From assembly GCA_964600345.1 (NCBI GenBank), contig CAZRKA010000046.1, positions 1 through 21,284 of the forward strand: a stretch of 21,284 nucleotides of DNA, given 5' to 3'. The notes below the pieces were generated by a model, which did no database searches, had not been told where the DNA came from, and saw nothing but the letters and a program-made list of their open reading frames with translations. The position numbers and the translations under genes are program-made. Of this stretch, positions 1 through 7,784 are shown one piece after another (the first letter of the stretch is position 1; the number at the start of each line of letters is the position of its first letter). This stretch comes from JABMMZ01 sp964600345. Lineage in GTDB: Bacteria > Bacteroidota > Bacteroidia > NS11-12g > UBA955.

Positions 1-500
1 CGAGAGCGGACACTCTGCTCTCTTATTTTCTTCACTCTCACACTCACACCCACTCTTTCCCTTTTTTTCAAATCCCACATACCCAGCGAGAGAAGGACAC
101 TCTGCTCTCTTATTTTCTTCACTCTCATTCTCACTCTCACTCTTTCCCTTTTTTTCAATTCCCTTTTCCCAGCGAGAGAAGGGCACTCTGCTCTTATTTT
201 CTTCGCTCTCATTCTCACACTCATTCTCACTCTTTCCCATTTTTTTACTCCCCCTGCTTACCCAGTGAAAGAAGGACACTCTGCTCTCTTATTTTCTTCA
301 CTCTCACTATCACACTCACTCTTTCCCTTTATTAAAATCCCTCTTACCCAGCGAGAGAAGGACACTCTGCACTTATTATCTTCGCTCTCACTCTCACACT
401 CACTCTCACTCTCCTATTTTTTCAAATCCCTCTTACCGAGTAAAAGAAGGACGCTCTTCTCTTATTTATTTCGCTCTCAGTATCCACTTAAGCCTCGCAG
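1..500. repeat. Degenerate tandem array, about six pyrimidine-rich units of 86-93 bp
   Basis: Unit boundaries by eye are 1-86, 87-172, 173-265, 266-351, 352-440 and a decayed unit from 441 to about 500. Each unit opens with a header like CGAGAGAAGGACACTCTGC, continues with CTCTTATTTTCTTC, then a variable run of CTCTCA/CACTCA hexamers, then CTCTTTCCC, a T-run, and TCTTACCCAG. Length differences come mainly from the number of hexamers. The plus strand is almost all C and T outside the header. The window starts exactly at a unit boundary, so the array may extend upstream. An open frame crosses it (265-552), but its product is only Ser/Leu/His low complexity, so I treat the region as non-coding. 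Function is unknown. Confidence 0.9.
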
Positions 501-657
501 AATTCCTTTATCAATTCTGTCATCCACTAAACTCAATTCAATTATTATTTGAATTAATCTGAATGAAAACAAATTCTTGTCCTGAATTATAATTTATTGG
601 GCGAATGCACTGACTTTATATCCAATATAATTCTCTATCTTCGCCCCTTTATTAATA
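501..657. other. AT-rich intergenic region between the array and rseP
   Basis: No gene is visible. It contains a perfect 7-bp AT-rich inverted repeat (AATTCAA at 535-541, TTGAATT at 549-555) with no T-run after it, so it is not an obvious terminator. The rseP promoter candidate lies at its right end. Confidence 0.6.
615..643 (+). promoter_or_regulatory. Candidate rseP promoter, -7 box TATCTTCG
   Basis: TATCTTCG at 636-643 matches the Bacteroidota -7 consensus TAnnTTTG except for one T to C. A weak -33-like TTTA lies at 615-618, 17 nt upstream, against about 19 nt expected. The rseP ATG is 14 nt beyond the box, giving a leader of roughly 10 nt. Confidence 0.5.
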
Positions 658-1983
658 ATGGATGCATTGATTATGGCCGGACAGATTATTCTGGCACTGG
701 CAATTTTAGTTACATTACATGAATTAGGACATTTCGCGGCGGCCAGGATGTTTGGCATCAAAGTAGAAAAATTCTACCTGTTCTTCGATGCCTGGGGCGT
801 TAAACTATTCAGTTTTAAACACGGTGATACAGAATACGGTATAGGATGGCTTCCATTGGGCGGTTATGTTAAAATAGCCGGCATGGTAGACGAAAGTCTG
901 GATACGGAGCAACTCAAGGCCCCTGCACAAGACTGGGAATTCAGAAGTAAGCCGGCATGGCAAAGACTGATAGTAATGATTGGCGGCGTGACTGTCAATT
1001 TTGTTCTTGGTTTTTTCATATTCATCATGGCTACCTGGTATTACGGCGACTCACGATTGCCTATCAGCAAAATACAATATGGCATTCACGCCCAGGAAGT
1101 AGGTGAAAATATAGGATTGAAAGATGGCGATATCGTCGTTGGAATCAACGGAGTAAAAGCGAAATATCTGGATGAAGTTAAAAAACCGTCCGTTTTCCTC
1201 AATTCCGGAAATTATTATGATGTTTTGCGCAATGACAGTGCCATTAAACTTGTACTCCCTGACGATATCATCGATCAGATTTCTGATAAAAAGAATGCCA
1301 TGTTCGAATTGCGCATGCCTTGTATCGTTGACAGTGTCGGAAAAGGTGGTGCCGCAGAAAAGGCCATGCTGCAAAAAAACGACAGGATAATTGCACTCAA
1401 CGATTCGTCAACCGAATGGTATCACGAATTTAAAGAGAGAATAGTACATTACAGTGGTAAGAAAACCAGTATTACCATTTTAAGAGCCAATGATACCATT
1501 AATAAGGAAGTAATTGTAAGCAAAGAAGGTACACTTGGTTTCTTTCAGCAAAATTACCTTGAAAAAGATGTTGAACATTTTGATTACAGTTTTTCACAAT
1601 CTTTGCCGGTTGGTTTTAACAAGGCCTTCGAAGCTCTGACAGATAACATTACAGGTCTCAAAAAACTTGTAAGCGGAAAAATAGACCCCAGAAAATCCGT
1701 TCAGGGACCGATAGGCATTGCCACCATGTTTGGAGCCAATTGGGAATGGGAAAGATTCTGGGCTCTTACCGGTTTATTATCACTTATACTCGCCTTTATG
1801 AACTTATTGCCAATTCCGGCACTCGACGGCGGACATGTGGTTTTCCTTTTGGTGGAAATGGTTATCAGACGGCCATTAAGTGAAAAATTCATGCAGGTAA
1901 TGCAGGTTATCGGAATGGTATTACTGCTCGGACTTATGGTATTTGCCTTTGGCAACGATATATATAAGATCTTTGTTAAATGA
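658..1983 (+). CDS. rseP: RseP-family site-2 zinc metalloprotease
   Basis: This is an intramembrane protease that in other bacteria cleaves anti-sigma factors and leftover signal peptides in the inner membrane. The 441-residue length is normal for the family. The zinc motif HELGH is at residues 21-25 in the first membrane helix, and the second active-site motif NLLPIPALDGGH is at 382-393, supplying D390. A helix around 100-125 is followed by two PDZ-like segments (about 145-200 and 220-275), then two C-terminal helices. The start fits because the first helix with HELGH follows directly and a promoter box lies just upstream. The stop overlaps the hscB start. In many Bacteroidota rseP follows dxr; here the repeat array sits upstream instead, and dxr could lie beyond the edge. 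Substrates cannot be told from sequence. Confidence 0.95.
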   Translation: MDALIMAGQIILALAILVTLHELGHFAAARMFGIKVEKFYLFFDAWGVKLFSFKHGDTEYGIGWLPLGGYVKIAGMVDESLDTEQLKAPAQDWEFRSKPAWQRLIVMIGGVTVNFVLGFFIFIMATWYYGDSRLPISKIQYGIHAQEVGENIGLKDGDIVVGINGVKAKYLDEVKKPSVFLNSGNYYDVLRNDSAIKLVLPDDIIDQISDKKNAMFELRMPCIVDSVGKGGAAEKAMLQKNDRIIALNDSSTEWYHEFKERIVHYSGKKTSITILRANDTINKEVIVSKEGTLGFFQQNYLEKDVEHFDYSFSQSLPVGFNKAFEALTDNITGLKKLVSGKIDPRKSVQGPIGIATMFGANWEWERFWALTGLLSLILAFMNLLPIPALDGGHVVFLLVEMVIRRPLSEKFMQVMQVIGMVLLLGLMVFAFGNDIYKIFVK

Positions 1984-2477
1984 GCCACTTAAACCTCGAA
2001 CGACCCGATACAAATAATTATTTCAGGTTTTACGGTCTAGAGGAACGCTTTGATATCGACCAGTCGGAACTCAAACGCTGCTATCTCGAAAAAAGCAAAA
2101 AATATCACCCCGATTTTTACGGTGATGACCCACAGGCCCAGAACATTGCCGTTGCTACTTCTTCGTACAACAATCTCGCTTATAAAACACTGAGCAATGA
2201 TATCAGGCGTGCAGGCTATCTGCTGGAAATTAAATTTGACAAAGATGCCGAAAATACGACTCTGCCCGGCGATTTCCTGATGGAAATGATGGAACTCAAC
2301 GAAAGCATCGATGAAATGGACCCTGACTCAAAACCGTTGCTGGTAGAAAAAATCAAGCTGCTTAAAGAGGAAACATCTCAGGGTATTAAAAATTATGCAT
2401 TGGAGCAAAATTGGCAGGAAACTCAAATGGAATTCCTGAAATGGAAGTATCTGGAAAGACTTGAATCCAGATTGTAA
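1980..2477 (+). CDS. hscB: HscB-like Fe-S cluster co-chaperone (J-domain protein)
   Basis: HscB delivers the scaffold IscU to its Hsp70 partner during iron-sulfur cluster assembly in the cytoplasm. The 165 residues form two parts. The N-terminal J domain (about 12-80) carries the family opening NYF..YGLE..F.ID and the HPD tripeptide at 43-45, needed to stimulate the Hsp70 ATPase. The C-terminal three-helix HSCB domain starts near LPGDFLMEMMELNE at 95-108, the typical family signature. Length matches known HscB proteins (about 170). Its ATG overlaps the rseP TGA as ATGA (1980-1983), so translation is probably coupled. Neither hscA nor isc/suf genes are nearby. A plain DnaJ protein is the alternative, but the C-terminal signature argues against it. 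Confidence 0.88.
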   Translation: MSHLNLERPDTNNYFRFYGLEERFDIDQSELKRCYLEKSKKYHPDFYGDDPQAQNIAVATSSYNNLAYKTLSNDIRRAGYLLEIKFDKDAENTTLPGDFLMEMMELNESIDEMDPDSKPLLVEKIKLLKEETSQGIKNYALEQNWQETQMEFLKWKYLERLESRL

Positions 2478-2498
2478 TTGCCCTTTTATTCGTCGCTT

Positions 2499-2512
2499 GT
2501 AACAATTGTTAC
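2499..2512. promoter_or_regulatory. 14-bp perfect palindrome, possible operator
   Basis: GTAACAATTGTTAC is its own reverse complement. It lies in the 124-bp gap between hscB and the DsrE-like gene, about 90 nt before the latter. A palindrome of this size is typical of a dimeric repressor site, but no second copy was noticed in the window, so its role is a guess. Confidence 0.35.
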
Positions 2513-2530
2513 CGTAATCAGAATTTTAAA

Positions 2531-2563
2531 CTGATAAATTCGCAGTTCCGGAATTTATTTCAG
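2531..2563 (+). other. Inverted repeat / hairpin upstream of the DsrE-like gene
   Basis: CTG-ATAAATTC (2531-2541) pairs with GAATTTAT-TT-CAG (2551-2563) across a 9-nt loop, an 11-bp stem with a 2-nt bulge. It is AT-rich and is not directly followed by a T-run. It could be a weak terminator for rseP-hscB, a leader structure or chance. Confidence 0.35.
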
Positions 2564-2601
2564 TAAACACTTTTATTTAATCCGGATTAATTTTTTAATC
2601 A

Positions 2602-3033
2602 ATGAAATCAATCCTAAGAATCCGCAACTTTACCCTGCTCTTCTTTTCAATGGCATTTACTTTAGTATCTGCACAAGATAAAGGTCAGGGTCACCGTTTA
2701 ATCATCTCATTCACCGGCAACGACAGCATGCAGATGAAAGCTGTACTGATGCAACTGAGCAACATTGAAGAAGAATGGCCTGAGGCAGAAGTTGAAGTTG
2801 TGTTGTACAATTTCGGACTTGATTTACTTTTAAAATCTAACAATCCATATATAGCCAAAATTGCTGCACTCCGGAAAGCTGGTATTAAATTCGTAGCCTG
2901 CGAGAATACCATGAACAGAAGGAAAATAAGTGCAGACAAGCTGATTGACGGAATTTCATTTGTAAAGGCCGGAATTCCGGAAATTGTACTTAAACAGGAA
3001 GCCGGATGGTCTTATATTGTCGGTGGATTTTAA
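2602..3033 (+). CDS. Exported DsrE/DsrF-family protein
   Basis: DsrE-fold proteins handle sulfur or act as small sulfur-relay subunits in oxidation pathways. This 143-residue copy begins with a signal peptide (about 1-24, ending VSA before QDKG), so it should act outside the cytoplasm. The mature part shows the DsrE alpha/beta pattern: strand RLIISFTGND, helix MQMKAVLMQLSNI, strand VEVVLYNFGLDLLL, helix YIAKIAALRKAGI, then FVACENTM with the single conserved cysteine at 100 and a C-terminal IPEIVLKQEAGWSYI block typical of the exported DsrE group. The metallophosphoesterase gene starts 10 nt after its stop, so the two are probably one transcript. Its exact reaction is unknown. Confidence 0.82.
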   Translation: MKSILRIRNFTLLFFSMAFTLVSAQDKGQGHRLIISFTGNDSMQMKAVLMQLSNIEEEWPEAEVEVVLYNFGLDLLLKSNNPYIAKIAALRKAGIKFVACENTMNRRKISADKLIDGISFVKAGIPEIVLKQEAGWSYIVGGF

Positions 3034-3043
3034 ACAAAACAAA

Positions 3044-4732
3044 ATGACTAAAAGAAGAAGTTTTATTAAACAAATTGCCGGCGCCGGATTACTTAGCGGT
3101 TTAAGTCCTTTAAGCAGTTTCGCCGGTATTAACGGCAATCAGGATCCTGATAAGCAAGAAATAAACGAATCCGGTCAAAGGCAATCGGGAATTGTCAGTA
3201 TACTTCAAACTACCGATGTGCATTGTCAGTTACATCCGCACGACGAGCTTTTCTGGGAGAACAATCAAATGGTTTTCCGCAAGACTGCCGGTTATGCGCA
3301 TATAGCTACAGCATTTGAACAGTTCAGAAAAAAAAATCCGGATACCTTCATCATCGATACCGGCGATATGTATCAGGGCAGCGAACTGTCTGTAAAAACA
3401 ACCGGTTCTGCTATCTCTCCGATTTTGAATCGCCTGGGATACGATTTATATCTTCCGGGAAACTGGGAAGTAATCTATTACAAAAAACGCATGCAGAATC
3501 TGATGGGAGGACTGGACGCCCCAAAAATCTGTGCGAACATGTTTCACGACCTTGGAGAAGGTAAAAGAGGTGAATTGATATTTCCGCCCTACCATACCTG
3601 GCATGCCAAAGGAATAAAAATCGGGATGCTGGGGTATACTGATCCGCTGGTCCCCGTCAGACAATCTCCGGCATACAGCAAGGGAATCATCTATACTAAA
3701 CCTGAGGAGAATATCAGATATTATATCAACTTGCTGAAAGAACAGGAACAATGCGATTTCATCATTATTTTGTCGCACCTGGGATTGTCACAACAAATTG
3801 CACTGGCAAATTCAGAGATTTGTGAAGGAGTTGATTACATTTTAGGCGGAGATACGCACGAACGCATCAGGAAACCCATACAATGCAAATATGCCAAAGT
3901 AGTTGAACCCGGGGCGTTCGGATCCTTTATCGGCAAACTGGATATTGAAGTAGAAAACGGCAAGATTACCGGACATAAATATGAACTGATTGAACTTGAT
4001 CCTTCAAAATACAAAGCCAATAAAAAAATTGAAGCACTTATTGCAGAGGAAGAAAAGCCCTTTAAAGCTAAAATGTCTGAAATTATTGGTTACAGCACTG
4101 TACCGCTCTATCGCTATTTTGTTGTTGAAAATACGATAGACACATTAATAACTGATGCCCTGATGTGGAAAATGAATACAGATGCGGTATTGTCTAACGG
4201 TTTCCGGTTTTGTCCGCCCCTGGTTCCGGATAAAAGCGGAAAGGCTGACATTACCGAAGGATACATCTATGATATGTTGCCCGTTGACAGTACCATTCGC
4301 ACAGGCACTGTCACAGGGAAACAGATACTCGACTGGCTGGAGAAAGAACTCAACAATGTATTTGCAAAGGATGCAGCGAAAAGGCTGGGAGGTTGGGTGA
4401 TTAAAACCAAAGGACTGGATTTTGAATTTTATGCTTACAAAGAAATGGGGCAGCGTGTAAAATCTGCAAGAATTGGAAATAAAGATATTGATCCTGAAAA
4501 AATTTATACCATCTGCGCATGCGAAAGAGAAGGAGACCCGCCAACAACGCTATGTCGCATGCAGAATGTTGCCAACGGCAAAAACACCGAACATACTCTG
4601 CACAGCGTAATGAAAGAATACCTGAAGGCAAATTCGCCTGTAAGTCCATTACCCCGCGGAAATGTAAAAGTGCTTGACGCACCGCAAAATCTGCTTAGTC
4701 AGGTAAGCGGTGTCGATTACGAATTCAGATAA
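3044..4732 (+). CDS. Tat-exported 5'-nucleotidase/SoxB-like metallophosphoesterase
   Basis: This is a periplasmic two-domain hydrolase of the 5'-nucleotidase superfamily, resembling SoxB, which releases sulfate from carrier-bound sulfur. I start at ATG 3044 rather than an in-frame ATG at 2984: this places a twin-arginine signal (TKRRSFIKQ, then a hydrophobic stretch) at the N terminus and removes the overlap with the DsrE gene, leaving 562 residues. The metallophosphatase domain shows DVH (58-60), DTGDMYQG (105-112), GNWE (139-142), SHLG and GGDTHE (268-273). The C-terminal domain has SNGFRF and YDMLPVDSTIRTGTVTG. Two positions differ from classical nucleotidases: W141 replaces the catalytic His of GNHE, and D270 replaces the first His of GHTH. 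With the adjacent DsrE gene, a sulfur substrate is plausible but inferred; nucleotide hydrolysis remains possible. Confidence 0.8.
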   Translation: MTKRRSFIKQIAGAGLLSGLSPLSSFAGINGNQDPDKQEINESGQRQSGIVSILQTTDVHCQLHPHDELFWENNQMVFRKTAGYAHIATAFEQFRKKNPDTFIIDTGDMYQGSELSVKTTGSAISPILNRLGYDLYLPGNWEVIYYKKRMQNLMGGLDAPKICANMFHDLGEGKRGELIFPPYHTWHAKGIKIGMLGYTDPLVPVRQSPAYSKGIIYTKPEENIRYYINLLKEQEQCDFIIILSHLGLSQQIALANSEICEGVDYILGGDTHERIRKPIQCKYAKVVEPGAFGSFIGKLDIEVENGKITGHKYELIELDPSKYKANKKIEALIAEEEKPFKAKMSEIIGYSTVPLYRYFVVENTIDTLITDALMWKMNTDAVLSNGFRFCPPLVPDKSGKADITEGYIYDMLPVDSTIRTGTVTGKQILDWLEKELNNVFAKDAAKRLGGWVIKTKGLDFEFYAYKEMGQRVKSARIGNKDIDPEKIYTICACEREGDPPTTLCRMQNVANGKNTEHTLHSVMKEYLKANSPVSPLPRGNVKVLDAPQNLLSQVSGVDYEFR

Positions 4733-4747
4733 GCAATTATCAGAATA

Positions 4748-7642
4748 TCATCTTTTGATTACAATACGTCTGGTGTAAACAGCGTCATTGCAAATTATCC
4801 TCAATAGGTAAATATTCTCCTCCAGATCAGAGATATCCAGCGATACAAAATCCGATTCTGCATAAGTCCCGCTTTGAAGTTCCCTGCCATCAATTGAATA
4901 TAAACTCAGGGAGATTATTTTCTGCCCCTCTTCCATTTGGACATTAAGCTGATCAGCGGCCGGATTCGGATAAATACTAAATGGTTCTGACTCGGGTGAA
5001 TTAATATTGTTCAGCCATCCGACTATAAATGTATAATTGTTACTCCAGGGGCCGGTTACATAGTTGTTTTTCGCCCTCACACGCCAGTAATACTCTTTAG
5101 ATGTCTTAAAATTATTGATTGAAACGGAACTCACCGAAACATTGAAAGCCTGTCTTATATTAAATAAACTGTCCTCTCCCACTTCTATTTCATAAGTTGC
5201 TCCGGGCAAAGACTGCCAGGTAAATGTAATATTGGCTGACAAACCTTTTGAGTTATTCTGCGGACTTATAAGTGTAACAGGGTTAAAATTAGGAGCTGTT
5301 GTAAAACTAAAAATGTCGCTGGTATCTGTAACATTAACTCCCATAGAATTTCTGGCGATGACATACCAGTAATAAGTCGTGGAAGGTTTAAGTGAAAGCG
5401 TTTTCAAATTGTTTATTTCAACCGAATAAACAGCCTGATTCATTTCCTTATTTTCTGCATATGCAAAGAAATATCCCACTGCACTGCTGTGTTTTTGCCA
5501 GATACAGACAAGCCCCGGCGAAACGTTTATCTGATTATTGGGAGGAGCTGTGAGAATCACCGGATTTCTGAGTCTGGTTTTAAAACGCCATACATCGCTC
5601 CATTCGCTGCTGTCTTTGCTGTGAAACACTCTGACCTTCCAGTAATACGTGGTATTGAATTTTGTAGGATTAGGATTAAATGCATGAAAAAATGGATTTA
5701 CCGCCGTATTGATACTTTCCCATTTGTTAGCGAACAAACTGTCTTCAGACAACATAATATGGTATCCCTTGCTACCGTTGATGCTGTTCCAGTCGAGTGT
5801 ACTGAAACTTATGCTTGAGTCGTTGTTGCGGGGTAAGTCCGGTTTTACTTTATTAAAAGTGGGGAACTTCCATTCCGATGACCAAGCAGAAGTATCATTG
5901 CCGATGATAGCCCTTGCTCTCCAGTAGTACAGGGTACCAAAATACAGATCGTTTATATCAGCAAAAGACGAATCTCCGGGGGCAAATACTGTTTTCAATT
6001 CGCCGGAAGAAAATAAAGATGAAGTATCATACTGAACCTCAAAAGTCTCAGTACCGGGCAATGAATCCCAGTCGAGTTTAAGCGCTACCCCCTGACTTAA
6101 AAATGTTGACGAAACGGGAGAAAGCAAAACCGGCGCTTTCTTACTTGTAAATTTAAACGTGTTACTCCATGCAGAAGTATCTTCATCATGCATCATTTGA
6201 ATCCGCCAGTAATACACTTTCCCGAAAAGCGTTTTCTGATCAGGTCTGAAATAAGCTGTTACCAGTGTATCTACCAGTAATGGCGAATTAAATGTTGCAC
6301 TGGTATCCCTCTGGAACCTGTAATGTTTTACACCTTTTAGTACTTGCCATTGAAACAAGGGTCTTGACTCAACTTCTGTGGCGTTATTGACCGGTGTGAA
6401 AAGGTTCGCTGAAGCAGGAACAGTTAAAACTTTTACATTGCTCCATGCTCCGGTATCTTCGGCGTGCATCGGACGCACCCTGACATAAAGACTCTGCCCG
6501 AATTCCAGATTCTTCAGAGTTATTGTCCGGTTAAAAAACGGTTTTGATGATACGTATTTTGCGTTTCTGATTGAATCTTTCAGTTTAGGTGAATTAAAAC
6601 CGGGACTGATATCTGCCTGAAAATTGTAGTAAAGACTCGAATCAACAGCAATCCAGTTAAAATCGGTTTCGGGTGTCAGTGCGCCTGTATTCTGAATAAA
6701 AACACCATTTTTCATTCCGTTGACTGTAAATTTTCTTGTATACGACCAACGGGTGGTATCGGCAAATGAACATCCCCTCAATCTCCAGTAATAGGTCTGG
6801 TCGTATTCGAGGTTCTTTACAATATAACTGTTGTTTACTGCCCCATCGACGTGATGAAGTTTTCGTTTATGCGAATTGAACATGGCGGACGTATCAAGTT
6901 CAAGTTGGTAATCCAGACTCTGGTCGAAAGTCCACTGAAAAACATAAGAGGTATTCAGCCTCAGCTGACCGTTAAGCGGCGACGTTATTCTTACGGTATC
7001 CATGGTCCAGAATTTCCTGACCGGCAGCCAGCGCATGCTGTCAGTTGTATTGATGCCTTTAAAGCGCCAAAAAAGCGTATCCCCGAAATGGCTCAGTGCC
7101 TTCTGATAAAACACATAACTCATCCCGTCAAAAGTGTCCTTAATTCTTGCTCTGATAAGTTTACTGCTGTTGAAGGCGATACTTGAATCTATTTCCAGAA
7201 CGTACTCTTTGAAATAAGAATTTCTTGTCCAGTAAAAGAAAGCGTACATGTTCATCGGACCGAAATTATTGTAAGGATATATAAAGTTGATACTTGTGTC
7301 GGTGGTGAATGTCCTGACTGTAGACCAGAGTGAAGAGTCGGTAGAACTTTTTGCCCTGCCCCTCCAGTAGTATCTGGTATTGAATGCCAGGGGCTGGGTA
7401 GCTACAAAAGGATTACCTCCTCCATTGCTTTTTAATTTTGTTGCTTGCGTTAAGTTAGAATTCAGCGAAATTTCAAATTCGTATTGGGTGGCGCCCGGCA
7501 CAAACGACAGACTCAGGGTAGGCAGCGTCGACACCATGGCGGCATTGTCCTGCGGAAAACTGAGAGTGGGTGTGTTCAGTAATGCCACTGCATCAGTGAA
7601 AGTAAGAGAATAAAGCAATATCAGAGTAAAGCCCGGTTTCAT
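4748..7642 (-). CDS. Secreted protein with about nine FnIII-like repeats and T9SS sorting domain
   Basis: A 964-residue extracellular or surface protein. I prefer the ATG at 7642 (MKPGFTL) over the in-frame ATG at 7651, because the promoter box TATATTTG ends at 7655 and transcription should begin about at the first ATG. A signal peptide (about 1-19) is followed by about nine modules of 90-95 residues. Each ends in a version of YYWRxRA...DTSxWS...F, the signature of fibronectin-III-like repeats in Bacteroidota surface proteins. The last 76 residues (889-964) are a type A sorting domain: IYPNPA.D.LNV, LYSIDGREL, IYLLRI and a basic end RRIVIKR, which directs T9SS export and usually removal of the tail. 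No catalytic domain is visible; adhesion or a structural role is inferred. It converges with the SoxB-like gene with a 15-bp gap and no clear terminator. Confidence 0.88.
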   Translation of the reverse strand: MKPGFTLILLYSLTFTDAVALLNTPTLSFPQDNAAMVSTLPTLSLSFVPGATQYEFEISLNSNLTQATKLKSNGGGNPFVATQPLAFNTRYYWRGRAKSSTDSSLWSTVRTFTTDTSINFIYPYNNFGPMNMYAFFYWTRNSYFKEYVLEIDSSIAFNSSKLIRARIKDTFDGMSYVFYQKALSHFGDTLFWRFKGINTTDSMRWLPVRKFWTMDTVRITSPLNGQLRLNTSYVFQWTFDQSLDYQLELDTSAMFNSHKRKLHHVDGAVNNSYIVKNLEYDQTYYWRLRGCSFADTTRWSYTRKFTVNGMKNGVFIQNTGALTPETDFNWIAVDSSLYYNFQADISPGFNSPKLKDSIRNAKYVSSKPFFNRTITLKNLEFGQSLYVRVRPMHAEDTGAWSNVKVLTVPASANLFTPVNNATEVESRPLFQWQVLKGVKHYRFQRDTSATFNSPLLVDTLVTAYFRPDQKTLFGKVYYWRIQMMHDEDTSAWSNTFKFTSKKAPVLLSPVSSTFLSQGVALKLDWDSLPGTETFEVQYDTSSLFSSGELKTVFAPGDSSFADINDLYFGTLYYWRARAIIGNDTSAWSSEWKFPTFNKVKPDLPRNNDSSISFSTLDWNSINGSKGYHIMLSEDSLFANKWESINTAVNPFFHAFNPNPTKFNTTYYWKVRVFHSKDSSEWSDVWRFKTRLRNPVILTAPPNNQINVSPGLVCIWQKHSSAVGYFFAYAENKEMNQAVYSVEINNLKTLSLKPSTTYYWYVIARNSMGVNVTDTSDIFSFTTAPNFNPVTLISPQNNSKGLSANITFTWQSLPGATYEIEVGEDSLFNIRQAFNVSVSSVSINNFKTSKEYYWRVRAKNNYVTGPWSNNYTFIVGWLNNINSPESEPFSIYPNPAADQLNVQMEEGQKIISLSLYSIDGRELQSGTYAESDFVSLDISDLEENIYLLRIICNDAVYTRRIVIKR

Positions 7643-7654
7643 AAAGTGCATTTA

Positions 7655-7662
7655 CAAATATA
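7655..7662 (-). promoter_or_regulatory. -7 box TATATTTG for the FnIII/T9SS gene
   Basis: On the minus strand TATATTTG matches TAnnTTTG exactly. It lies only 3 nt before the upstream ATG (7651) and 12 nt before the second ATG (7642), which favours the second as the start. No clear -33 element was found. Confidence 0.6.
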
Positions 7663-7770
7663 GTCCGAATGTAAAACTTGGATTTAATTTTCTGCTTTTG
7701 GGTCAAATAATGATGAAAAAATGACAAACTATTGGTTGATCCATAAATAAACATAATGTTTTTATTTCGC

Positions 7771-7778
7771 TAGGTTTG
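7771..7778 (+). promoter_or_regulatory. -7 box TAGGTTTG for the pentapeptide-repeat gene
   Basis: TAGGTTTG is an exact match to TAnnTTTG and ends 6 nt before ATG 7785. Transcription would begin at or next to the A of the start codon, so the mRNA is probably leaderless. An in-frame TTG at 7776 lies inside the box and so cannot be the start. Confidence 0.6.
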
Positions 7779-7784
7779 CAGACT

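Noticed and set aside
50..86. Polypyrimidine tract ending in CCCAG, like a eukaryotic splice acceptor
   Set aside because: All other evidence is bacterial and the similarity follows from the pyrimidine-rich repeat.
1..500. CRISPR array
   Set aside because: The segments between headers are similar to one another, not unique spacers, and the headers vary in length and sequence.
265..552. Open frame of 95 codons across the tandem array
   Set aside because: The product is Ser/Leu/His low complexity that follows the DNA repeat, and indels between units (86, 89, 93 bp) do not keep a frame.
3540..3555. Possible parS site (TGTTTCACG left half)
   Set aside because: The right half (ACCTTGG) does not match the palindrome, and the site lies inside the SoxB-like gene.
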